Source of the DNA: Lactobacillus sp. HBUAS51381 | Lineage (GTDB): Bacteria; Bacillota; Bacilli; Lactobacillales; Lactobacillaceae | DNA: 64,000 nt | Direction: 5' to 3' | NCBI RefSeq assembly: GCF_012641095.1 | Contig: NZ_JAAVSC010000005.1 | Location: 52,727 to 116,726 of the forward strand | In this document: positions 51,352 to 60,410 of the stretch, piece by piece | How positions within the stretch are numbered: the first letter of the stretch is position 1 | Layout: every line of letters starts with the position of its first letter | Position numbers and translations under genes: made by a program | Notes under the pieces: generated by a model | Seen by the model: the letters and a program-made list of their open reading frames with translations, nothing else | The model's database searches: none | Told to the model about the DNA's origin: nothing

Positions 51352-53658
51352 TTGACCACCAGCGAACAAGCACAGGAACAACAGCGCGTTGACCGCGTGG
51401 CTGACCAGATCGGTGAACGAATTGATAAGACCACGGCCGACTATACCGCTGCGCATCAGGAATTGCGCAACGTGCTGAAGAACTATAGCGAAAACACCTC
51501 GGTCAACTGGTTCGAAGTCGATGACCGAATCGAAACCAGTGCCGAACTCCAGCAGCAACGGGCATTGGTCTCCCGGCTAACTGAAAATCAAAACATTATC
51601 CAAGACCAAATCGATACCTTTAAGGAACTCCAAAAATCCCCCTACTTTGGACGGATTGATATCCAGGACCCGGGTGAAACCACCCCGGAGTCCCTCTACA
51701 TCGGAACGGCTTCCTTCGTCGACGAGGACCAAAACTTTCTGGTCTACGACTGGCGGGCGCCCATCTCCAGTATTTACTACAACGGGGTCTTAGGCCACGT
51801 CGCCTACAGCACACCAGCCGGGGATCAAGAGACCGACCTCCTGAAGAAGCGGCAATTCTTAATTCAAAACGGTCACATTGAAAACATGTTCGACACCAAC
51901 GAAACCGTGGGGGACGAGATGCTCCAACACGCGCTGGGCGAACAGAACGATGCCACCATGCAGAATATCGTGGCCACCATTCAACGGGAACAAAACGACA
52001 TTATCCGCGACACCAAGAGCGACCTACTGGTGGTTCAAGGGGTCGCCGGGTCCGGCAAGACCTCGGCGATTCTCCAACGGATTGCCTTTCTGCTGTACCA
52101 CAGCCGCCGCGACCTTGAGGCCGACCAGATCGTCCTCTTCTCGCCCAATCGGCTGTTCAGCCACTACATCAGTGATGTGCTCCCTAGCTTAGGGGAACGA
52201 AACATGCGGCAGGTCACCCTCGCCGAATTTCTCACGCAACGTTTTCAAGGTTTGAAAGTTCAGACCCAATTCGAACGCTACGAGGCCGACCAACAACAGC
52301 CGGTCAATCACCAACTCCGCGACTTCCGCGAGAGCGCGGCGATGATGACCGCCGTGCGCGACTACTGTCAGACCTGTCCGGCCGATGACTTAAAGTTTAC
52401 CGACATTCGCTTCGATGGTCGGGTCTTCTTCAGTAAGGAAGAGATTCGTGACATTTACGACCAATTCCCAACCGCTGCGGCCCCGGCCGACCGCTTCTTA
52501 CGGACCAAGAATGTGCTGGAAAAACGCCTCAAGCATCGGATTGCCGATGAAGCCAAGGCCGATTGGGTTCGCGATGAGATCGACCAACTCAACGATGAAG
52601 ACTATCACAACTGGCTGGGGGCCAACCACCTGGGCGAATTCGAACAACTCGATGATGAGATTGACTTCATCGCCCGCCAGATTGTCCGTAAACGGCTACG
52701 ATCCGTCGACGACGCCATTTACAATGGTTATTTTCTCGATGCCTACAGCCAGTACACCGCCTTTTTGAAGTGTTGTCCGTTGCCAGAGACCATCTCGGCA
52801 ACGGATTGGCAGCGTGTGATCGCCGCCTACCAGCACGACATTGAATTTCACCGGTTGGCGCTGATCGACGCGGCCCCGCTCCTGTACCTGCGAGACCTGC
52901 TGATCGGCGGCGGGATGAATCACCGGATGCAGCACCTCTTCGTCGATGAGATGCAGGACTACTCGATGGCACAATTGATTTATCTCCAACATGCCTTCCC
53001 GCGGGCCAAGCTGACCCTGTTGGGCGATAGCGAGCAGGCCCTCTTCAAAGCCGTGGAATCACCGGAAGCCCTGTTGAAGAAGTTAAATGCGGCCTTGAAC
53101 GTCAAACATGCCCGGTTGATCACGTTGCGACGTTCCTACCGGTCAACCTACCCCATCACCACCTTTGCCAAGGCGTTACTGCCGGACGGCGATCAGATTG
53201 AGGCCTTCAACCGGCCCGGCGACTTGCCACGCGTGGTCATTCGCTACGATGAAGAAGCTGCGGGCAAGGCGCTGGCCAGCGAATTAACCACGGAATTGGC
53301 CACCAACGGTACGGTCGCCATCCTCACCAAGAGCACGGCCGAAGCCAAACACGTCTATCAGCAGCTACACGGGCAGTTCGATCTGACCCGGCTGACGGAC
53401 ACCGACCGTTCCCTGCCGAAGGGCGTCGTGGTACTGCCCATCTATTTGGCAAAGGGGCTGGAGTTTGACAGCGTCATCGCCTACAACGTCTCCGCGGAAA
53501 ACTACCCGAACGATCAACTGACCGGGACGCTCTACACGATTGCCTCGCGGGCTATGCACCACCTGACCCTACTGAGCATCGGTGCCGTCTCTCCCCTGAT
53601 CGCCTCGGAAAATATTCCACAGGCGGACCTCACCATTGAACACGAATTTCAGAGTTAA
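51352..53658 (+). CDS. helD: HelD-like superfamily 1 helicase/ATPase, RNA polymerase recycling factor
   Basis: The 768-residue protein starts at TTG 51352 (MTTSEQAQEQQRVDRVADQI), after AAAGGAGG. An N-terminal coiled coil of about 100 residues enters the RNA polymerase channel in known HelD. Walker A is VVQGVAGSGKTSAILQRIAF, the DEXQ-like motif is LFVDEMQDYSMAQ, and LLGDSEQALF and TLRRSYRSTYPI are further SF1 motifs. It frees stalled polymerase from DNA, acting with delta (13266-13922). Length and order match class I HelD. Confidence 0.92.
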   Translation: MTTSEQAQEQQRVDRVADQIGERIDKTTADYTAAHQELRNVLKNYSENTSVNWFEVDDRIETSAELQQQRALVSRLTENQNIIQDQIDTFKELQKSPYFGRIDIQDPGETTPESLYIGTASFVDEDQNFLVYDWRAPISSIYYNGVLGHVAYSTPAGDQETDLLKKRQFLIQNGHIENMFDTNETVGDEMLQHALGEQNDATMQNIVATIQREQNDIIRDTKSDLLVVQGVAGSGKTSAILQRIAFLLYHSRRDLEADQIVLFSPNRLFSHYISDVLPSLGERNMRQVTLAEFLTQRFQGLKVQTQFERYEADQQQPVNHQLRDFRESAAMMTAVRDYCQTCPADDLKFTDIRFDGRVFFSKEEIRDIYDQFPTAAAPADRFLRTKNVLEKRLKHRIADEAKADWVRDEIDQLNDEDYHNWLGANHLGEFEQLDDEIDFIARQIVRKRLRSVDDAIYNGYFLDAYSQYTAFLKCCPLPETISATDWQRVIAAYQHDIEFHRLALIDAAPLLYLRDLLIGGGMNHRMQHLFVDEMQDYSMAQLIYLQHAFPRAKLTLLGDSEQALFKAVESPEALLKKLNAALNVKHARLITLRRSYRSTYPITTFAKALLPDGDQIEAFNRPGDLPRVVIRYDEEAAGKALASELTTELATNGTVAILTKSTAEAKHVYQQLHGQFDLTRLTDTDRSLPKGVVVLPIYLAKGLEFDSVIAYNVSAENYPNDQLTGTLYTIASRAMHHLTLLSIGAVSPLIASENIPQADLTIEHEFQS

Positions 53659-53665
53659 CTTTGTC

Positions 53666-53775
53666 AAAAAACGTGAATCCAGGAGATGGCTAGTCGCGGC
53701 CCCTGAATTCATGTTTTAAACCTATTCTTCATAGAGACACTAGGAGTCTGGGACCTTTCCCGGGCTCCTTTTTTA
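53666..53775 (+). terminator. Two terminators in series after helD
   Basis: The first is AAAAACGTGAATCCAGG with CCTGAATTCATGTTTT (53666-53717). The second is AGGAGTCTGGGA with TCCCGGGCTCCT followed by six T (53742-53775). Confidence 0.8.
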
Positions 53776-53915
53776 GCTTGTGAACGGCTCTGACCTCCTA
53801 AATAATCCGCATTATAAAAATTGAAAAGTATGCTAAAATTAAGCTCAAGTTTTACCAAAAGAATACATCTTGTTCTCGGCAATGCTGGCGCTATCGTTAC
53901 GCCAAAAATAGAAAA

Positions 53916-54512
53916 CTAAAGGTTGAAAGTTCACGAACACGCTCCAGTCCCTAGCTAGTAAGACTTACCGCCATTAAATTAGTCATCAACGACCACCTGC
54001 GGCTGCCAGAGATTCCGGCGCTGTGGGGACCGCCTGCGGCCTGAAAAGCGGTCCTTCGGCTCGGTTTGAAGCCTGACCAAGACCGTCAGTCTTCAAACAC
54101 GTCCCGCGCTGTAAGCTGCTGCACAGCTAACAGCGCTGTCACGGCTGCCTACATCTCTGCCTGCCTCCGGTTACAATGGTTGAAAGCCACTAAACGTGTG
54201 GTGACATCGCTGGAATGGCAACGTCCGGTCAGTTTAATTGGTTACATCTCATGTAGCCGTGAGCGAGTCAAATTTGGTCTCAGCCGTGGAATTTTCCAAG
54301 TGTTCTGCTTGGAAAATGGCGTCTTTGAGACGCGGGCTGACGGCTCAAAGCGAGGGAAAAGACAGCACTTTGGCTTTTCCCGATCCTTCCCACAGCGTTC
54401 CAGACCAAATTTGGCGAACGGTAAGGCGGTCGGTACGCGACTATCATATTATAATAGTTGTTATCCTTGTCACATCAGGGAGTCTAGTCATTTTCTATCT
54501 TTCAACCTTTAG
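53916..54512 (+). repeat. MITE-like structured repeat, copy C (complete, with both terminal inverted repeats)
   Basis: It is bounded by CTAAAGGTTGAAAG (53916-53929) and CTTTCAACCTTTAG (54499-54512). The left 350 bp and the right 150 bp match copy A closely. The closing stem is 54269-54280 with 54402-54413. The inner hairpin ATTTTCCAAG/CTTGGAAAAT (54291-54300, 54308-54317) has a 7-nt loop, and a second small hairpin CGTCT/AGACG follows. The sequence AGAAAA flanks both sides within one base and may be a target duplication. Gap 53776-54566 holds nothing else. Confidence 0.85.
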
Positions 54513-54566
54513 CAGAAAAGGTAACCGACCAAGTATGCCAACAACAATCTGATAGGGGATCGATTA

Positions 54567-55043
54567 ATGAAGCTGACGACCATAAGGGGCCTTACGATAA
54601 GCGCCCTTCTGCTTAATATACTTTCCATGATCATCCTGTCCAAATGGAGAATTGGTGACTTTCATCTACCCAAAAATATCGCTATCGCAGCGGCGATATG
54701 TATCGGCTGGTGCGTGATTTCTCTCGGTATCGTCATGTTCCGAGATTGGAAAAAGTCCACAAGTCCAAACGAGAACATCGATATCGATAGTGAGGCCAGT
54801 TTCTCCTATAAAAATTTATCGGAGTGGGAAAAATTTGGTGTCGCCATTATCTTTTTCGCCGATTTCTTTATGGCGACTGCCATCTGGGCCGATGCCTTTA
54901 TCATATTTTTCATTCTGTTTTGGATGATCACTTTTCGAATCGGGCATCAGCATGTCGCGGGTAAGGCTGGCTACAAGGTTGTCGGCACCATGCTCTGGAC
55001 ATTTCTCGTCGTTATTTGGCTTGTCTTTGCGACAAACATTTAG
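54567..55043 (+). CDS. Multi-pass membrane protein, function unknown
   Basis: The 158-residue product has four hydrophobic segments (about 7-25, 36-57, 88-116, 137-157) and a charged cytoplasmic loop between helices two and three. AGGGG lies 8 nt before the ATG. No family is recognised. It follows repeat copy C directly, so its promoter may lie in or at the edge of the repeat. Confidence 0.6.
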   Translation: MKLTTIRGLTISALLLNILSMIILSKWRIGDFHLPKNIAIAAAICIGWCVISLGIVMFRDWKKSTSPNENIDIDSEASFSYKNLSEWEKFGVAIIFFADFFMATAIWADAFIIFFILFWMITFRIGHQHVAGKAGYKVVGTMLWTFLVVIWLVFATNI

Positions 55044-55156
55044 TGGGTGCTAGCTTTGGCCTCCAACTTAACGAAGCCAGTCGCTTCAGTTGTCCTTCAT
55101 CCCGTCATGCGGTTAACCTAATCACCAAGACCAACCTGTGATTGGGAGGAACCGTC

Positions 55157-55753
55157 ATGTTATTACCCAAATATTTTCAAACAAAAATCAACCTGTTCAA
55201 ATGGAGTAACGCCGGTTTGCTGATTCTTTGCTGGTTGTTGCAAGTCCTGCGAGTGGCGTTGGGCCCCATCCAGCCACTGCGAACGTTGCGGACACTCCTA
55301 TGTTTTACCGTTGCCTACATTGCCGTTCTTTTCTTACCCCGTGTGCTGAAAACCCGCTTTGAACGGCCCGTTCTGCGGCAAATCTCGCTGGATCTCAACG
55401 TCTTATTTGCCGTCTACATCCTGCTCTTCCTGTTGCTCCCTCAGGCTCTCGACACCGCCTACCTCGCGAGTTCTCAGGCGGGACTGGGCATTTTATTCTC
55501 CCTCCTCGGCGTCCCCATGCCCTACATCCGGCCCAACGGCGGCTACGGGATTCGACTGCCGTGGACGCGTAATTCTACCGAAATCTGGCTCAAGACCAAT
55601 ATCCTTGGCGCTCGGCTCCTACTCGTGGTCGGCGTCGTTAGCCTGATTGTCGGTTCCTTTCAAGCCAACTGGTTCCTGATGTCGCTGATGATTGGCGTCA
55701 TCCTCTTTGTCGCCATCACCGTGAGCTATGCGTATCATCAGGCACAACCGTAA
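55157..55753 (+). CDS. SdpI-family membrane protein
   Basis: From ATG 55157 (GGGAGG 8 nt upstream) the protein has 198 residues and six probable helices. YIRPNGGYGIRLPWTRNSTE followed by IWLKTN matches the SdpI signature (GIRTPWT...VWxKTH) between helices. SdpI gives immunity to the killing peptide SdpC in Bacillus; most homologues are of unknown role. No SdpC-like gene is seen here. The upstream in-frame ATG-like start at 55142 lies within the Shine-Dalgarno region. Confidence 0.7.
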   Translation: MLLPKYFQTKINLFKWSNAGLLILCWLLQVLRVALGPIQPLRTLRTLLCFTVAYIAVLFLPRVLKTRFERPVLRQISLDLNVLFAVYILLFLLLPQALDTAYLASSQAGLGILFSLLGVPMPYIRPNGGYGIRLPWTRNSTEIWLKTNILGARLLLVVGVVSLIVGSFQANWFLMSLMIGVILFVAITVSYAYHQAQP

Positions 55754-55850
55754 TGATTGTGAGCTGTTTTGTTTGCTTTAATACGTATCAAGGCCCATTG
55801 TAGCCGCACCTAGACCGTTGCCGAAAATAAGTTAAGCGTTAACCCCAGAG

Positions 55851-55964
55851 GTGAAAAAGAACATAACAATTCTAACTGATCTCGCGCAAGCAGCCAGCGA
55901 ACGGGGGATTAATTTCAGTGCTGTGCTCACAAAAGTCCTAAAGCGCAAACTCGACAAAGCCTAA
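55851..55964 (+). pseudogene. Ribbon-helix-helix antitoxin-like fragment
   Basis: A 37-codon frame from GTG 55851 reads LTDLAQAASERGINFSAVLT and ends KVLKRKLDKA. This looks like the C-terminal ribbon-helix-helix of HicB- or CcdA-type antitoxins. No toxin is adjacent and the N-terminal part is missing, so it is probably a remnant, although a very short gene cannot be excluded. Confidence 0.35.
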
Positions 55965-55974
55965 AACACTTAAA

Positions 55975-56030
55975 AATCCCGGTACTCTGAGTCGTGGCGT
56001 TTATCACCATTCAAAGTACCGGGATATTTT
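55975..56030 (+). terminator. Terminator-like hairpin after the small frame
   Basis: AATCCCGGTACT pairs with AGTACCGGGATATT, with an inner TGA/TCA pair, followed by TTTT. It lies 11 bp past the end of the fragment, suggesting that the fragment's region is still transcribed. Confidence 0.65.
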
Positions 56031-56123
56031 GTCATTCAGCCCTTAAAAATTAGGGTAACACATCGATCACTAGAATCATCATGGGCTAACTCAACCACTG
56101 CCATGCGTAACCTTTTTCTCCGG

Positions 56124-56588
56124 TTAATGCGTCAACCCAACCGGCGTCTTCATGACCGGAAAAGTCGTTTTACGCCCATAGTTGGCGTAGCCCTTGTAGA
56201 AATGAACCGTCTGTTTCTTTAACTTCACCTTATACGTCAGCCGCTGGCCATCGAACTGGACCCGACTGCCCTTGGGCGAATATTGAATACCGGACAAGCG
56301 ATAAACGCCGTGCCCCAGCGACTGATAACGTAGCTTCTTCAGTCCATAGCCCGGCAAGCGGTAATAGCGTTGACGCGCCGTATCAAAACCAAAGAGATTC
56401 CCCGTGCTCTTGGTCTTGCTGTATGTAATGTAAGCCTTGTTATCACCCTTGCCGTTGTGGAACCAGGTATGCCGCAAGGCTTTGGGCGTCCCCGCATGCC
56501 AGGTGGCTGCTTTAGCCGTAGTCAAATCAGTTGCCGCTAGACCTAACGATAGCGCCGCTAAGCCAATTAAAAAATAAGGTTTTGCCAT
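56124..56588 (-). CDS. Secreted protein, function unknown
   Basis: The 154-residue precursor starts MAKPYFLIGLAALSLGLAAT (ATG 56588, GGAGGAGGAG upstream). A Sec signal with probable cleavage after TTAKA is followed by a basic, Tyr- and Gly-rich domain of beta character (WHAGTPKALRHTWFHNGKG). Proteins like this, with a start THxGTPxALRGxW, are common in lactobacilli; their role is unknown. It stands alone. Confidence 0.7.
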   Translation of the reverse strand: MAKPYFLIGLAALSLGLAATDLTTAKAATWHAGTPKALRHTWFHNGKGDNKAYITYSKTKSTGNLFGFDTARQRYYRLPGYGLKKLRYQSLGHGVYRLSGIQYSPKGSRVQFDGQRLTYKVKLKKQTVHFYKGYANYGRKTTFPVMKTPVGLTH

Positions 56589-56680
56589 GTGTATCTCCTC
56601 CTCCGAAGTCAATTACCGTGTGTCAGTCAACCTGTTTAGACCTTACGCGTCCGCTCGGTGAAAAGCAAGCGTTATCGGCA

Positions 56681-57865
56681 TCACTCGGGCGTCGCGGCCG
56701 TTGCCGCCTTGGGCATACGTTTCAACGTCTGCTTCAAGAGTAACGGGGCCAGAACGGTGGCCAGAACGATCACCAAGATCATCGCCGAATAGCTGGCGTT
56801 GCCCAACAGGCCCGCTTGATGGCCAATCTGGGCGGTAATCAAGCCCATCTCACCGCGGGCAATCATCCCCGTCCCAATGACGCTACTACTGGTCCACGAA
56901 AAGCCGCACAACCGGGCCCCTAGGCCACAGCCCAACAGCTTGGTCAGGCAGGCCAGAATCGTCAGAATCACGATAATCCCCATATTGGCCGCCATATGAT
57001 CCAGCGTCATGTTCAGCCCGACACTCACAAAGAAGACCGGAATGAAGATGGCGTTGCCCAGGGGTTCCACGTGATCGGCCAACACCGCGCGATATGGCGT
57101 GTGGGCCACGGCGATCCCCGCGAAAAAGGCACCAATCGCTCCACTCAAGCCGACGATATCGGCCAACCAAGCCATCCCCAAGCAGATCACCATCGACATG
57201 ATGGTCACACTGGACGCCATCACCAGCCGTTCACTCAGGTGCATGAGGTACGGGGCCACCCATTTCACGAGGATGTAAGTCCCCCCGAAGAAGGCCACCT
57301 GTTCAATCAATACCACGGCCAAATTCGGTTGACTCCCGGCCGCCTTGATCCCCTGGCTGGCCAAGAGGCTAATCATCAATGACAACAGGATCACGCCCAT
57401 GATGTCATCGGCCACGGCCGCCCCGAGAATGGTCGCGCCCTCCCGCGTGGACAGCGCGTGAAATTCCTTTAGAACGGCCACGGAGATGGAGACCGAGGTC
57501 GCCGAGAAAATCACCCCGATAAAGAGTGATTCCAAGGCGCTAAAGCCCCACCACCAGGACGCCACGCCCATCAGGGTGATGGGAAAGATCACGCCCAAGG
57601 TGGCCACGACAATGGCCGGCCGCAGGTATTTCATCAGGAGTTCGAGGTTACTCTCCAATCCACCCAAGAACATCAGAATGACCACCCCGATATCGGCGAA
57701 CAAATTCACCAAACTGTTGAGCTGAACCCAATCCAATAGCGCTGGACCAATCAAAATCCCAATCAACAGCTCGCCAATCACGGCAGGGACCCCTAACCGG
57801 TTCGCAAAATTACCGGCCAGCGTGGTTAGCACTAAAATCAAACACAACGTTCCCAAAAAAGCCAC
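56681..57865 (-). CDS. CPA2-family cation:proton antiporter (KefB/NapA-like)
   Basis: The 394-residue membrane protein starts at GTG 57865 with GGAGGG 6 nt before. It has twelve to thirteen helices and the CPA2 features GVPAVIGELLIGILIGPALL near the N-terminus and AAVADDIMGVILLSLM, with the two ion-binding Asp residues, mid-protein. No C-terminal TrkA-N domain is present, so it is more like a Na+/H+ antiporter than a glutathione-gated K+ channel. Ion specificity is not decided. Confidence 0.9.
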   Translation of the reverse strand: MAFLGTLCLILVLTTLAGNFANRLGVPAVIGELLIGILIGPALLDWVQLNSLVNLFADIGVVILMFLGGLESNLELLMKYLRPAIVVATLGVIFPITLMGVASWWWGFSALESLFIGVIFSATSVSISVAVLKEFHALSTREGATILGAAVADDIMGVILLSLMISLLASQGIKAAGSQPNLAVVLIEQVAFFGGTYILVKWVAPYLMHLSERLVMASSVTIMSMVICLGMAWLADIVGLSGAIGAFFAGIAVAHTPYRAVLADHVEPLGNAIFIPVFFVSVGLNMTLDHMAANMGIIVILTILACLTKLLGCGLGARLCGFSWTSSSVIGTGMIARGEMGLITAQIGHQAGLLGNASYSAMILVIVLATVLAPLLLKQTLKRMPKAATAATPE

Positions 57866-58155
57866 GTGAATCCCTCCTCGTCAAATTAATTAGTCTCTAT
57901 CATACGCCACTTACGAACCACGCAAAAGGGGCAGGCCGCGGGAATCTATCTTTCATTTTGACCATTTTCCCAGCGGTCAGCCTGCTACGGTCCCCTTGCT
58001 GGCAAACGAAATGGTCGCATCAAATATTTTCAATGTTAATCAATCACCCAAAATCTGGTACTAACCGGTAACAATTAGTGTTACAATTTGACTACGCTTA
58101 CAATTAATCGTCATCTTTACCAACCCAAATCTAAAATCGAAGTGAGATGCTTCAA

Positions 58156-59148
58156 ATGAAACACGGTTACCGACCACCGCGCCACAAGATTCACATTAGT
58201 CGGCTGATTAAGTTATTCCGCGATCGCCGGTTCTTGACCAGCCTGCTCATCTTCTTTATTCTCTTTGCCAGCTTGCTAACGGTGCAGGCCCACCGCAACC
58301 GCGCCAGCACTGATAAGGCCGATTCAGCTCGGCAAGTGACCACGCAACAGATCACGCATCAACAACGCCACGTCAAGCATCAACTACATAGCTACCTCAA
58401 GAAAGTCACGGCCGATGGCACGACTAGCGTGAGCTTCTACAATCTTGGCCCAGTCGCCGGGAGTCCCGCCGCAAAATCAGCAACGGCACGGAAATTCTAT
58501 AAGTCCGGCGCGCTGGCCACCTCGGCCAACGCCCACACCCCCGAGATCTCAGCCAGCACCTATAAACTGTACGTTGCTGCTTATCTCTTTCATCTGCACG
58601 CAACCGGCCAATACACCTGGACGCCAACGGACGAGGACGGTTTCCAACGGATGATTGTGAACAGTGCCAACGACTTCGCCGAAGACACCATCGACACCTA
58701 TGGTCCGGTTAATCTGGACGACTATCTGGCGAGTCAACACTACTATTCGCCGACCTTCGTCAGTGGCCAGGCGGCTGTTACCACGGCTTATAGTCTAACT
58801 TTGGTGTTGAAGGATCTCGCCCAGCAAAAGGGGCCGTTTAGCCACGCCGCCGATCGACAAAAGCTACTGTCCTTCATGAAGCAACAGGTCTACCGAACGG
58901 GGATTCCAACCGGTGCGGCGGCCGCGCAGAAGGGCACCGTAGTAGCTGACAAGGTGGGCTTCCTGGCCGACACCAATAACGATGCGGCCATCGTGACCTT
59001 GCCCAACGGCGAACGCTACATCCTGGTCATCATGACCCACGGCCACGAACAAACCGGCTTTAGCGGGTTCCCTCGAATGGCAAAGATCACGACCCACGTT
59101 CAAAAGTTGGTCTACAATCCCAACCTCGTGAAGAACTTGAGTAAGTAA
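58156..59148 (+). CDS. Membrane-anchored serine hydrolase (class A beta-lactamase-like fold)
   Basis: The 330-residue protein starts MKHGYRPPRHKIHISRLIKL (ATG 58156; another ATG three codons before has no spacing to its Shine-Dalgarno). One membrane helix at about 31-47 puts the rest outside. STYK in ISASTYKLYVAAYLFHLHA gives the SxxK, SAN in VNSANDFAED the SxN, and KVG in VADKVGFLADTNNDAAIV the KTG-like motif. These are the three motifs of penicillin-recognising enzymes. In lactobacilli such proteins are cell-wall-related rather than resistance enzymes (inference). The 290-bp upstream gap holds a GTAAC/GTTAC hairpin near 58067-58083 but no gene. Confidence 0.8.
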   Translation: MKHGYRPPRHKIHISRLIKLFRDRRFLTSLLIFFILFASLLTVQAHRNRASTDKADSARQVTTQQITHQQRHVKHQLHSYLKKVTADGTTSVSFYNLGPVAGSPAAKSATARKFYKSGALATSANAHTPEISASTYKLYVAAYLFHLHATGQYTWTPTDEDGFQRMIVNSANDFAEDTIDTYGPVNLDDYLASQHYYSPTFVSGQAAVTTAYSLTLVLKDLAQQKGPFSHAADRQKLLSFMKQQVYRTGIPTGAAAAQKGTVVADKVGFLADTNNDAAIVTLPNGERYILVIMTHGHEQTGFSGFPRMAKITTHVQKLVYNPNLVKNLSK

Positions 59149-59153
59149 ACGTC

Positions 59154-59190
59154 ATGACCACCCCACGAAACAATTGGGATGGTCATTTTT
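59154..59190 (+). terminator. Terminator of the serine hydrolase gene
   Basis: ATGACCACCCCA pairs with TTGGGATGGTCAT (one bulge) around an 8-nt loop, with five T following. Confidence 0.8.
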
Positions 59191-59207
59191 AGCTTACCTA
59201 GCAATTT

Positions 59208-59756
59208 TTAGTTGGCCAAATGGGCCTGTCTGGTCGCCCACTCCTCGCGCAAACAGCCGTACTTGACCGAGTCCCAGTAACGCCCCTGCCAATACCGCAC
59301 CTGACGGACACGGGCCTCCTGCGTTAGCCCCAGGCTCTCCGCCAACCGACACATCCGTACGTTGCCCGACCAAGTGGTGAGCCCGATGTGGGGCAGATCC
59401 ACGTGTTGCCACAGCCAGTCGAGCCACAGCGTTAGGGCCTGCTTCCCAATACCGCGCTGCCACCTATCCGTAGCGTAAATAACGATGCCAACGTCCAGCC
59501 AGCGGCGAAGGTCCCCATCCTCATAGTAAGCCGAGACGCTTCCGACCAACTGACCGTCCACCCGAATGATCTGGCGGAAAGCATTGCCGATATACTGATG
59601 GGGCGCAACCACCTCTAAGAATTCTTGTTCACTGGGCATTGCGTCGTGGAAATATGGTCCGTTCCACTTGCACCACTCGGCCTGCGGATCACTATAGGCC
59701 AATTGCCAAAAGGCTGGGGCTTCTGCGGCAGTCAACGGCGCTAAAGTTACAGTCAT
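59208..59756 (-). CDS. GNAT-family N-acetyltransferase
   Basis: The 182-residue protein starts at ATG 59756, 9 nt after GGGAG. The acetyl-CoA loop is seen in YATDRWQRGIGKQALTLWLD, and LTTWSGNVRMCRLAESLGLT is the usual helix after the last strands. It resembles RimJ/RimL-like or spermidine-acetyltransferase-like enzymes with a TTWSGN block (N in place of the usual HxxN). Substrate unknown. It is monocistronic. Confidence 0.85.
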   Translation of the reverse strand: MTVTLAPLTAAEAPAFWQLAYSDPQAEWCKWNGPYFHDAMPSEQEFLEVVAPHQYIGNAFRQIIRVDGQLVGSVSAYYEDGDLRRWLDVGIVIYATDRWQRGIGKQALTLWLDWLWQHVDLPHIGLTTWSGNVRMCRLAESLGLTQEARVRQVRYWQGRYWDSVKYGCLREEWATRQAHLAN

Positions 59757-59880
59757 AACGGTCATCTCCCAAGTATTTTATCCAGTATACCAAAGATCGA
59801 AAATGATGTACCCAATTAGGTTCCGGTTAAGTCTCTAACCCAATCCCCAAATGCCCCCGGTTTCGATCTGCCATTAATGA

Positions 59881-59908
59881 TTGACAAATCATGAAAGATG
59901 GCGATAAT
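59881..59908 (+). promoter_or_regulatory. Promoter upstream of the 60001 gene
   Basis: TTGACA (59881-59886), 16 bp and GATAAT (59903-59908). It supports transcription of the leader frame at 59964 and the small membrane protein. Confidence 0.6.
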
Positions 59909-59963
59909 TAAATTATTAACAACGTTTTAATGTTAATCTAATTTTCGGAGGTTGGATTAACTA

Positions 59964-60008
59964 TTGTTAACACTATTATTCGGGGAAGAAGTCGAGGATT
60001 TTGACTAA
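59964..60008 (+). CDS. Possible 14-residue leader peptide overlapping the next start
   Basis: TTG 59964 reads MLTLLFGEEVEDFD and stops at TAA 60006-60008. GGAGG lies at 59947-59951, 12 nt before. The stop overlaps the TTG start at 60001 in another frame, which would couple translation. It is short and may be chance. Confidence 0.25.
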   Translation: MLTLLFGEEVEDFD

Positions 60009-60273
60009 ATTATTACATCCTACACTCAGGGGAGTGTTTCGGATTGGCCTTTTTGATTTTTATGCGCTACTCGCGGTGGGAGTCTGTACCATTGTGAACG
60101 TACCCAGTCATGTTTTGAGTATTTTATGGGGAGCACTGGCTGCTATCTTCATTTTATCTGCCTTGGTCACACTCAGTGGTATTTGCTTCGAGAAGCTCTA
60201 CCGCGAATTTGAGGCTATTTCGATTTTGATCTTGCAGATTGGTTTGGCAATTTTGATTTTACATATGCTTTAA
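60001..60273 (+). CDS. Small three-helix membrane protein, function unknown
   Basis: The 90-residue frame from TTG 60001 has hydrophobic segments at about 14-33, 38-60 and 71-89. No ATG or GTG is available upstream in frame, and the nearest Shine-Dalgarno-like GAGG is only 3 nt away, so the start is uncertain. A good promoter (59881-59908) and a strong terminator (60309-60356) frame it, which supports a real gene. Confidence 0.55.
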   Translation: MTKLLHPTLRGVFRIGLFDFYALLAVGVCTIVNVPSHVLSILWGALAAIFILSALVTLSGICFEKLYREFEAISILILQIGLAILILHML

Positions 60274-60308
60274 GTCAATCAAAACAAAAGAAACAAAGAA
60301 CCCAACTT

Positions 60309-60356
60309 AAAAGGAACCCGATAACTTGCCGTGAGGAAAGTTATCGGGTTCCTTTG
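60309..60356 (+). terminator. Strong terminator
   Basis: AAAGGAACCCGATAACTT pairs perfectly with AAGTTATCGGGTTCCTTT around a loop of about 10 nt, with TGTTTG following. It may also end transcripts coming from yfhO on the other strand. Confidence 0.85.
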
Positions 60357-60410
60357 TTTGTACTGACCAGCTTAAAGTTTGTGTTAGTTGCTCTCCTTCT
60401 AACACAAATT

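Noticed and set aside
54567..55753. A complete SdpC/SdpI-type bacteriocin and immunity system
   Set aside because: Only an SdpI-like membrane protein is present; neighbouring genes show no peptide-toxin precursor or processing genes.
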